A DNA stretch of 64,000 bases, taken from Omphiscola glabra (lineage: Eukaryota; Mollusca; Gastropoda; Lymnaeidae). The notes beneath the pieces were generated by a model. The model saw only the letters and a program-made list of their open reading frames with translations. It was not told the DNA's origin and made no database searches. Made by a program: the position numbers and the translations under genes. The stretch lies in assembly GCA_964017045.1 (NCBI GenBank), contig OZ024794.1:51799608-51863607 (forward strand), written 5' to 3'. Below are positions 56,290 to 64,000 of this stretch, piece by piece (position 1 is the stretch's first letter; each line of letters opens with the position of its first letter).

Positions 56290-59200
56290 CTAAGAGGTAG
56301 AGGAAATTAGTTTTTTCTAGGGTTATGTTACACAATCTAAGTCTGTGGATATGGAGTCGAGGAACGATGCTAATGTCTTGTATATAGGCCAAATCATACA
56401 AATGTCTAAGCTCATCAGTTTGTTTAAAATAAAATAATTTCGGAATATATTTATATTTTCAAGGTTCCTTTATATTCGTTTGTAATAAAGAGGCTTAGGG
56501 TGCTGGGTGGCCGAGTTGTCTTAACTGATAAAATCTCAAGTTGATAGTCTGGAGTCCAATCCCCACCAAAGCCCAGTCAAACAAAAAAATCACCAGCACC
56601 CCGGGTGGGACTCGTTAACCTTGGACGGCAACTCATCTAAGAGAAGGAAACTCTGAATTCAAATCCGGAGATGGAGTCCCGAAATAACAAAAAACAATGA
56701 AACATACCGACAACTCCTGCGACGCCACTGGTGCCAAGCTGTATCATCCACATGATGTTTCCTTGTGGTTATCCAGCGGCGTGCAGAGAGGCGATTTGCT
56801 GTTGGGAACCAGCTTAAAATCCTAGAAGAATAATCCCAGGCCTTGTGGGTTTCGTCCTGCGGAAACCCCACCATCGTCACCTTGTGACGGACGGATGCCA
56901 GCAAAATAAAGAGGCTTAATAAGGGTTGAATGGCCACTTTTGAATTTTCGCAACCCTATGTGATATTTTCAAATGTCTATTGGCGATTATAAGCGAGCAC
57001 AATGCAATAATAGAAAGAAAGGATATAAGTCGTTCCTATTTCAGCCTACAAAAACTCAAAATCCTCTAAAGGGGAACAACGAAGACAATATACACCACTA
57101 TCATAAGACCGGTAGTAGTCTAATCTAGTGAGATAAGGTCCCTAACCAGAAATACAGAGAACCTTCATAAGCAATGGGATAGGAAAATCCTCAGGAAAAT
57201 GTACAGCCTAGTGATGGACATGTTTCGAGAATCCGTACAAACCAGAGCTATATCAATTGTACAAAGACCAACCCATAATTGCAAAAATTTAAAATAGCTG
57301 ACTGCGCTGGACAGGACAAATTAAAAGGATGCCGGATTTTAGAGCAGCAAAAGTGATATATTGGCAGAAACCTAGAGGCAGACAGCTCACCGGTCGACAT
57401 ATTTTCCCACACTACCGTGAAGCGTCCGCAAAACTTTTCAGAATTTGCACAAGGGACCAGTGCAAGATTTATTAATTATATTTCTCTTTAATTTGACCAA
57501 AGGTATTCTTGTTTACGGCCCGAAATCGTAAGTGTAGCTCTGCTGTAGTGTAAACACTTTTAATTTAAAGAGCAACATAAAAATAACATTGGGCTTAAAC
57601 AATGAAAACATTCACAATCTCTTTGTATCCGTTATTGAATCATTTACCGTAATTATACATTTGGCAACATATGTGAGATAAAAATCAAAATTATTTATAA
57701 AGAAAGGTTTGACGCTGTTCCCCAGCAAAACAAATCAAAATATTCTTACATGAACTCTTAAATTTTGTGCCGCACAAATTTAGCAACTATATATTATTTT
57801 TCGCTTTAAAAAAATTAATCCGTGCCATTTTATTTTTTTATTATTATTGCACTTTAACAAACGAATGCTTTTTAAGTAATACATCCAGTAATAAGATGCA
57901 CCACCTAACGTTTAAAAAAAAAACCAACAAAGAAAATATTTTTTTCCCCATAAAAGAACAGCTGAAAATCGAACCGAAACTTTTCAAACAAAGATTATGT
58001 AAAAACCTGCAATTGCTCGTACAGCATGAGCTGTTTTCCAAAAGCCCCTCGTCACACTCCTCGGGGTATTCAAGAATAGAGTTTCCACACACGCTCCTCA
58101 GGGCTCCGTACGGCAAGAGGCATTTGTAAGCCTTGTACTGAAATGGAATAGTTTCAACTAGGGTTAGGAAACAAACATGCAAAGAAATTACCGTAACGGC
58201 CACTAAAACAGAGTGACAAGCAGCTTGTTGGACTGCCAATATCTTTGTAAGATCAACCTGGACACCAGTAAACAATGAGATACTCTAATGAAACCGTCAA
58301 TAAAAAAAAATACCCCAAACTCTGCCCATAAATAACAGTTATCCATTACAGACGGTTCGAAAGAGTTCTTTTTTTTTTTTTTAGCGTACTTATGTGCCGC
58401 TAATGTAATCAACACTCACAGGAGGCTACCAACAAGGGATAGACCTAAGAAAAAGGGGTTTCTTCGTATAAAGTTGTGTTCCATCGATAAAAAGAAATGA
58501 CTATTTAACGTTGCTTTAGCTTTAAAAAAACACAAGTCTCCTTGTCTGGTGATATCTCTGGTGTTAGCTTTTTAGTGAGGAAAAAATTAATACGGTTCTA
58601 AATTGTCATTTTGTTAACTTCATCATGCTTCCGTTTTATTCAAATTTGGATAAAATAAATCGTATCCTGAAATTTGATCGAAAAAAATTTCGTCGACGGA
58701 AAATTGATCGACGGAAATTTGATCGAACGGAAATTTGGTCGAATCTTTTTTTTAGTTTATACGTTATAATTTTGCGTCAAATTTCTTTTTGAACGCATTA
58801 TTTTGTTTTACTATATAGCATAGGGCGTTCAAAAAGAAATTAGAAGAAAATTTTAACGTGTAAACTGAAAAAAAGATTCGACCAAATTTCCGTTCGATCA
58901 AATTTCCGTCTATCCATTTTCCGTCGACGAAATTTCTTTCGATCAAATTTCCGGTAACCAAAATAAATATCATAACTGAAAGCATATTATTTCTACTTCT
59001 TGTCTAAGTGTTATCGTCTTCATAACAAACAACACGAAATAAAAGTAAAAACGAAAAGATTTGTGCTATTTTCAAATTATTTCGATTTAAAATCTTAACG
59101 AAATGCCTGATTAAGCATCAGTTCACACGATCAAGTTTCGTGGCAAACTGTTGTATGAACGCACTATTTTGTGCGTGTTTTCTCTGTTTGGGGGAATTTG

Positions 59201-62200
59201 ATCCAATAGTAATTTGAAATCTGTGACAAGGCTTCCTTCATAAACTCATTGCATTAAATGCTTGAAGGAAAATTTGATCGTGTGAAACGACCTAAGGAAG
59301 GGAAATCCGGGATATATATGTGCCTCACCAGAAGAACATCTTGAATTTGCGCGCCGCTACAACCGGAGAATGTAAAGCTGTTGGGGGACTTTGCACCGTT
59401 GTGATTATACCACATGATGTATTTCCCGCCATGCTGTTCTGCAGGGGCACAATCATTGTCGTATTCGTCGTGTTCTGCACCCCAGCCGTGCGCTATCTCA
59501 TGAACGAATATCACCAAATACATCTGTGGTGGGAAATAACAGTGCCAAATTATGTAAAAATATCTCTAAGATATCTGAAGTATGAAACAATGGAGGTAGA
59601 TTAAGTACAAACGCCACTAAATACATTTGTGGTAAAAAAACAATGGGGCTAGATTATATACACATATCACTAAAAAGACATGTGCTGGAACATAAAGGAG
59701 ATATAATCTAAACAACATGGTACACAAAGATTTATAAAAGGAAATGTTCTCGAAAGCACGCCGTCGCGTGTATAAAACCCAATCCTATCGTTAACACACA
59801 ATCATTTCAATGAAGCACAATCATCTCTATAAAACACACTGAGCTCTAGAATACACAATCAACTCCATAAGACGCAATCATCTCTATAAAACACACTGAG
59901 CTCTAGAATACACAATCAACTCCATTTTACACAATTATCTCAATAAAACACACTGAGCTCTAGAATACACAATCAACTCTGTAAGACAACATCATCTTTA
60001 CAATTCCACGATCTCTAAAAAAAACTATCGTTACTGTAAGACTATTACTATCGATCACATCACTCAATTACATCGACAGTTCAATAATCTATATAACACC
60101 TAAGCTTAGCTAACCACATTTTTATTTCCATATCGCACAACTATCAATAAAAACACATGACAATCTCTCCAGAGCACACAATCCTCTGTATAACATGCAG
60201 TTATCTCTATTGAATTGCAATTAATTGATACATCAGACTATCATTAGTGCATTTGATAATTAGCTCTGTATAATTATTTCATACCCAATAATCTCCATCT
60301 ACATACCGGGTCTGTTAAAATAATGTTTTCCATCTTAAGGCACGAAAAGGCAGCATTTTGAGCGTTTGCAGAACAAATTCCACTCTTCCAGAAGGGGTCC
60401 TTATACCTGTAGCTGTATGAAGATAAACCACTTGGTAGGAGATGCTTCGTTATTCTATTAATAGTATTAGCCGATGAAAGGAGATCTCGTTTAACTCACA
60501 TATGAGTCGTTTATCAAGTGAAGCTGTTTGATCTGCCATTGGTCAACCCACCCTCTAGACCAGTGCTTCTCAAACTTTTTAGTATGGCGGACCGGCAGGA
60601 ATTTTTACATTGCACCAGGGACCGGTGCACTATTTTTCTTGTACTGACGTGGTAGCGAAATGAGTTTTCTTGAAAACTTCTGCGGACCGGCGGATGATGG
60701 CCCACGGACCGGCACCGGTCCGCGGACCACCACTTTGAGTACCACTGCTCTAGACCATATTTGTTTACGATTCGTTAAGACCAATTTTCGAGTAATATGT
60801 AAAATATCAACAGCAATCCTTTCTTTCTTTTTTGATATGAAAATAATGTTAAAAAAAATATAATGTAGGGTTAACTTTGAGCTTAGCCATTATGATTAAT
60901 TTGGAAAACGCTCTGCGTACATGGAAACCAGTTGGCCTGCATCTTAATTAAAATCTGGTCTCATAGTGTATGATTTTCATTAACTAGTGCAAGGACCTCT
61001 TAGTTATATGTTTCCTTGATTTAAAAGAAGAAGAACATTGAAATCTCTTTAAAAATAGTTTAATTCACCTGGAATCATGATTGTTCATTTCCGATTAAAC
61101 ATAATCTTGTTAGAAGCTTTAGAAAAATACCGTTATTATGACTGAGTTATGACGGAACAAGAGGTTGGCCTTATTGCGTGCAACTTTTTATTTAAGATTT
61201 ACTTTGATCAATGAATTAAGCCTTTTTTGTTATGACTCTTGAAATGTAATATATAAATTCAAATAACTTGACTGAATTATAATATAACCGGCGATGAGAG
61301 TCTGTTTGGTTATAAAACTCAAGAGCAGGTGTCGGCACGTGGAATGATTTTCAATTGCACGCGGAAAAGAAAGGGAAAAAAATATTAAATAACCCCTTAA
61401 AAAGAAAATTTTCTTATAGATTCTTTATATGCCTGTAAAGAGTTTTAGCTCGAGAGGTTGACGGGAAGTAGGTCAAGTAGCTCTCCGAAGATTTTGCCCA
61501 AAGCACACAAAAGAAAGTTAATATATAGGATTTATAAAATGACGTCTTATAAGGAAGACATATGTTGTTGGCACGCTGAATGAATTTGAAATCCTACTTT
61601 AGCACAATATTAGCAAAACCTTTTCTGTCTTTATCTCATATATATAAACCACGAACAAGAGCTTGGTAAAATTTATATTGTCGAGGCTACATTCTAAAAT
61701 TTCATTCTCATATTTAAAAGATTTAGAAATTGACCTTATCCTACGACCACACCCCTCAGTACCAAGGTGACTGTAATGTTAGAAATTTAAACCTAAAGAA
61801 CAATATATTATAACGTTCTTGTGCACACACTTGAAAACAACCATTACACTTAGCCTACTCCTCATTTCACTTTGCCTAATCTTCATTACAATTTGCTTTC
61901 TATTTGTTTCATCATTCCCACTCTTCATTAAATTTTGCCTACACTTTATGACACGCTGCCTTCTCTTTCTTACACTTGGCCTACTCGTCATTAAACTTAG
62001 CCTAATCTTCACTACACTTTGCCTACTCCTCATTACGCCCAGGCTGCTCCTAATTTCACTTAGCCTAAACTTCATTACACATCGCCCACTCTTCATTACA
62101 CATTGCCTACTCTTTAGGATCAAACTTAGGAACATTCGCTATCGTGGCAAGTCCCAGGATGCTGCTCTTGAAATGTCGTGCAGTGGTCAAGTGGACGAGG

Positions 62201-62842
62201 CAATAGTCGTTAAACCAAGAATTGTTCGTCAACGACGCCAGCACATCGTCCGCGTACATCTGCGTAACAGCGGGGTCCGCGTTGAAATGAGGTCGCCGCG
62301 ACGGTGTGTACTCCTTCATTATGAGAATCGTCTTGAGCTTCAGGCGCATACCGCTGAAGACTCCGAATTTGGCCCGCTTGAATATGCGGTCGGCCAGCTG
62401 GTACCAGTACACGAGCATCGAGGCACTTTTGTGAACGGACCCTTGACCGACCGTCAAAAAGGTCACCGTGTCCATAATGGCTAACATGTCGCAGGTGTTG
62501 TAGTAAATGTCATTTGTGAATCGCCGGCGTAGGCGAAGAGTTTCATGTGCGTTAATACCGCGTGAGATAGTCGCTTCAGGAAAGTGTTCAGTCCTTTTAG
62601 ACCCAGTTTTTGGAAGATCCTCGACGAATGGCTCCCCCGTCGACCTCGTTTCGCGCGGTTCCTGATACATGGGTGAAAAAACGTTCGGGTTCAAGCTCAT
62701 CTTGTCAATTGCCTCGCTGTGTCTCGACCAGCTGTCTTTTCGGCCTGCATTGGCAGTGCTGTTGACACTGAAAATCCCACAAAAGGTCTTCGGTACTAGG
62801 CTCTCGAATGACGTGTTGTTTCCCAGTTTTAAGGCAGTCTGT
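55500..62842 (-). CDS. ADAM17 (TACE)-like membrane metalloproteinase; gene span, last 5 exons, 5' end missing
   Basis: In transcript order the exons are 62842-62126, 60406-60307, 59523-59329, 58137-58007 and 56289-55500. They join in frame to about 643 residues with a stop at 55500-55502. Domains in order: the end of the prodomain (FCG, then the basic RLRRR furin-type site), the reprolysin-like catalytic domain with HEIAHGWGAEHDEYDND (HExxHxxGxxHD zinc site) and KYIM Met-turn, a short disintegrin-like domain, a cysteine-rich membrane-proximal domain, a stalk, one transmembrane helix and a tail of about 75 residues. The cysteine spacing and the ILGLA, GAEHD and GGKY motifs match the ADAM17 lineage rather than typical ADAMs. 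ADAM17 sheds ectodomains of membrane proteins at the cell surface. Earlier exons (signal peptide, most of the prodomain) lie beyond 62842, probably outside the window. Membership is confident; one-to-one orthology is not shown, and the tail is far shorter than in vertebrate ADAM17. Confidence 0.9.
55811..55868 (-). repeat. 21-bp coding repeat (juxtamembrane stalk of ADAM17-like protein)
   Basis: Nearly three units code TVGEQLG, TMEERLG and TVKEQRL, a heptad-like pattern just outside the membrane. Confidence 0.85.
56498..56904 (+). mobile_element. tRNA-derived SINE, full length, 14-bp target duplication
   Basis: The head GGTGGCCGAGTTGTCTTAA resembles a tRNA A box, and GGAGTCCAATCCCC a B box 50 bp later. 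These are followed by a SINE body with CCCCGGGTGGGACTCGTTAA and CATCTAAGAGAAGGAAACTC. AATAAAGAGGCTTA flanks it on both sides (56484-56497 and 56905-56918), the expected retroposition signature. It lies in the ADAM17-like intron, antisense to that gene. Confidence 0.85.
57030..57480 (+). pseudogene. RTE-type LINE relic (RT C-terminal part) in ADAM17-like intron
   Basis: The + strand pieces TIYTTIIRPVVV, QWDRKILRKMYS, WTGQIKRMPDFRAAK and VIYWQKPRGRQLTGR appear in order in different frames. They match the tail of RTE/endonuclease-reverse-transcriptase proteins (IRPV...W..RILRK...WaGHv.RMpd...k...w.pRGrR..GR). Several stops and frameshifts make it a dead copy, antisense to the ADAM17-like gene. 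Confidence 0.78.
58007..58137 (-). CDS. ADAM17-like exon: end of protease and disintegrin-like domain
   Basis: The acceptor CCATTTCAG and donor GCAG|GTTTTT border 131 nt coding YKAYKCLLPYGALRSVCGNS then ILEYPEECDEG and SSCCTSNCR. VCGNS-x6-EECDEG and the CC-x3-C spacing are the disintegrin signature as seen in ADAM17, where the domain is short and has no RGD loop. Phase is 0 in and 2 out; the split Arg codon joins to the last exon. Confidence 0.9.
58669..58951. repeat. 283-bp imperfect palindrome with a MITE-like core, in ADAM17-like intron
   Basis: The left arm (GAAATTTGATCG, TCGTCGACGGAAA, AACGGAAATTTGGTCGAATC) is mirrored on the right (GATTCGACCAAATTTCCGTT, TTTCCGTCGACGAAATTTC, CGATCAAATTTC). 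The core (about 58752-58870) again has the AGTTTATACGTTATAATTTT / AAAATTTTAACGTGTAAACT ends and TTTTTGAACGCATTATTTTG, related to the core at 14738-14858. The outer arms are built of degenerate GATCAAATTTCCGT units. Confidence 0.8.
59111..59293. mobile_element. MITE family A, copy 3, in ADAM17-like intron
   Basis: CAGTTCACACGATCAAGTTT and TTTGATCGTGTGAAACGACC bound an interior with TGTATGAACGCACTATTTTG, as in copy 1. It is more diverged at the ends. It lies within about 40 bp of the donor of the active-site exon (59329-59523). Confidence 0.78.
59329..59523 (-). CDS. ADAM17-like exon: zinc-binding active site
   Basis: The acceptor CCACCACAG is followed by MYLVIFVHEIAHGWGAEHDE, and the exon ends QIQDVLL at GTGAGG. 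The three zinc-ligand histidines, the catalytic Glu and the Asp after the third His are all present, so a proteolytically active enzyme is expected. KYIM about 20 residues later is the Met-turn. CAPAEQHGGKY matches the corresponding cysteine loop of ADAM17. The exon is 65 codons, phase 0 on both sides. A MITE copy (59111-59293) lies in the intron within about 40 bp of the donor. Confidence 0.93.
59795..60000. repeat. About 57-bp repeat in ADAM17-like intron, 3-4 copies
   Basis: AAAACACACTGAGCTCTAGA then ATACACAATCAACTC recur at 59832, 59888 and 59946. Confidence 0.82.
60307..60406 (-). CDS. ADAM17-like exon: catalytic domain, middle segment
   Basis: A 100-nt exon lies between acceptor CTACAG and donor CCG|GTATGT on the minus strand. 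It codes YKDPFWKSGICSANAQNAAF then SCLKMENIILTDP, and aligns with the part of ADAM17 just before the zinc helix, including a Gly-hydrophobic-Cys triplet. It was found by looking for an in-frame piece between the two larger catalytic exons. Phase (2 in, 0 out) fits both sides. The hAT MITE at 60561-60747 sits about 150 bp upstream in the preceding intron. Confidence 0.78.
60561..60747. mobile_element. hAT-type MITE with perfect 8-bp target duplication
   Basis: The ends CAGTGCTTCTCAAACTTTTT and CACTTTGAGTACCACTG (complement CAGTGGTACTCAAAGTG) are hAT-like. The 8-bp CTCTAGAC stands directly before (60553-60560) and after (60748-60755). The interior has several GGACCGGC motifs. 187 bp, non-coding, in the intron upstream of ADAM17-like exon 60307-60406. 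The intact duplication suggests a fairly recent insertion. Confidence 0.9.
61446..61540 (+). repeat. Dispersed repeat family B, copy 3, in ADAM17-like intron
   Basis: GAGGTTGACGGGAAGTAGGT, CAAGTAGCTCTCCGAAGAT and GCACACAAAAGAAAGTTAAT match copy 1 at 3318 over about 90 bp. Confidence 0.68.
61848..62112. repeat. 20-21 bp minisatellite directly after an ADAM17-like donor site
   Basis: About 13 units of the CCTACTCTTCATTACACTTA type, ending about 14 bp from the exon boundary at 62126. Confidence 0.88.
62126..62842 (-). CDS. ADAM17-like exon: end of prodomain, furin site, first half of catalytic domain
   Basis: The acceptor ATTTTCAG at 62843-62850 and a donor GTTTGA just below 62126 border 717 nt. 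The start is KLGNNTSFESLVPKTFCG, a prodomain segment whose FCG may act as a cysteine switch. Next come a low-complexity linker, then LRLRRR before FTNDIYYNTCDMLAIMD, which opens the protease domain, and SSILGLATIAN near the end. The donor is weak; an alternative acceptor six bases upstream in the next exon would insert two residues. A 21-bp satellite begins in the intron directly after the donor (61848-62112). Confidence 0.85.
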
Positions 62843-64000
62843 CTGAAAATAGTTTATTCAGCAGTTGAAAAAAGTATGTAAAACCTTAAAATCTATATCA
62901 GTATCAGATTAATTAAGTCATGCTCTGCCCCAACTCCAATATCAAAACTTTCTACAGAATTCGAATGATTTTATATATTAAGACAGTGATCATGAGCTTT
63001 TTTCGCGACTACCCCAAATGTATATTTTTTTAATCAGACGCCCACTTCCCCTTTTTCCACCCCTAAAAAAGATTTAAGAGGAAGAAAACAGAGATATTTT
63101 AAATTCAAAAGGTCTATTAAATATATACATACAAAGAATGAATTTATATTAAAAAAATAGTGTAAAATAAATTAACTGCGATTGATAAATCAGTAAAAGC
63201 CCCATTAGCAATAAATGCAATTTCTTAGTAAAAAAAAGTCACTTCAAACCTTGGAGAAATCAATCTTAATTTTTGTATTCAATTACATCAAAACTGGGAT
63301 AACAATAATAACGTTGGAAACTGCTGAAGTTCAATAAATTGATTTCTCAGTTTTATCGACAGCTTTCTCAAATAGTTACTCAAGTGGGTTACTGTTTGCA
63401 CCAGACCGCTACATGTCAAGACCGCTAGCTGTCACAAAGGATAACATGTTGAAATGAAATTATGAAAATTGTGTACTATTTCGCCGCGCACCTTTGAGAA
63501 AGCCGAAGCTATCCATATAAAAAAATGCCGAACCCCGCGTGGACCAGTAAAAATATGATTTTTAGCTCCCATTGTCTTTTTGAAGTATATAGGATCTCTT
63601 AGTTTAAATCACTATTAAGGTCCTACCTACAGATGATTTTGGCGGCGCCTTAGTTTGGCACCTGTTCTCACTAAAACCTGTGACACATATGTTTACTGGG
63701 ACGTTATAATTTATATAAAGATTATTGGATTTTTGTTGTTGCTTTTTTCGGTTAAAGGGCGTGTAGGGGGGGGCTACGAAAGATTTGACTTTTTTGCGTA
63801 CGTACTATCTGGAAAGGCCCTCTGGTTGTGAAAGGGATGCTGACAAACCAGGTGAACCCCAAAAGGCAAAAAAAAAAAAAAATTACATTTGTCAGACCTC
63901 GTTCAAATGGGATTCATAACGTATAAGTTAAATACAAGAGCAGGGTGCCGTCAGATCAGGGTGCAATAAGAAAAGGGTGCCATAGCACAGAGTACCGCAA
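62843..64000. other. Intron of ADAM17-like gene, 5' side, no exon recognised
   Basis: AT-rich, with no further prodomain exon or mobile element that I can identify up to the window edge. Confidence 0.5.

Noticed and set aside
62107..62700. ADAM17-like start codon at the ATG at 62698-62700
   Set aside because: The reading frame continues upstream through conserved prodomain sequence to a splice acceptor at 62843, so this Met is internal.

Overview
This is animal (metazoan) nuclear DNA, AT-rich and full of introns, with very dense tandem repeats and decayed transposons. No prokaryotic feature is present. The two protein-coding genes I can reconstruct are a secretin-family (class B1) GPCR closest to parathyroid-hormone/glucagon-type receptors and an ADAM17 (TACE)-like membrane metalloproteinase. 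Together with the tRNA-derived SINE, Tigger, hAT, Helitron and RTE relics, they suggest a lophotrochozoan, most plausibly a gastropod mollusc. That assignment is an inference from style and recall, not a search.

Layout. Positions 1-32338 hold no gene I can support. They contain a GC-rich block (905-1480), a Tigger1-like DNA transposon with a broken transposase (7237-8106), LINE and Penelope-like fragments, several MITEs, a 305-bp imperfect palindrome (14646-14950), and more than a dozen minisatellites with units of 18-67 bp. Positions 32339-50108 (+) hold ten exons of the class B GPCR, from the end of the hormone-binding ectodomain to the stop codon. All ten join in frame with GT/AG borders. 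Its introns carry a 28-bp satellite (34733-35442), a 52-bp satellite, a Helitron-like element (41485-41981), a GA tract, a 2.3-kb array of about 36 units of 63 bp (45070-47331) and a LINE relic. Positions 50109-55499 are intergenic, with short satellites and a SINE copy. Positions 55500-62842 (-) hold the last five exons of the ADAM17-like gene: the end of the prodomain with a furin-type site, the zinc-protease domain, the disintegrin and cysteine-rich domains, the transmembrane helix and a short tail. Its 5' exons lie beyond the right edge. Its introns carry a SINE with 14-bp target duplications, an RTE-type LINE relic, a second large palindrome, and a hAT MITE with a perfect 8-bp target duplication.

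The two genes converge (3' ends about 5.4 kb apart). Nothing in the sequence ties them to one pathway: one is a peptide-hormone receptor, the other an ectodomain sheddase.

The most interesting theme is tandem duplication touching gene structure: (i) the 3' splice site and start of the GPCR TM3 exon are repeated as a four-unit array with decoy acceptors; (ii) the ADAM17-like juxtamembrane stalk is encoded by a 21-bp (seven-residue) repeat; (iii) the last residues of the same protein, its stop codon and its 3' UTR are consecutive units of a 50-bp satellite; (iv) the 63-bp intronic array keeps a 752-codon reading frame open because its unit is a multiple of three. In addition, two long imperfect palindromes 44 kb apart share related MITE cores.
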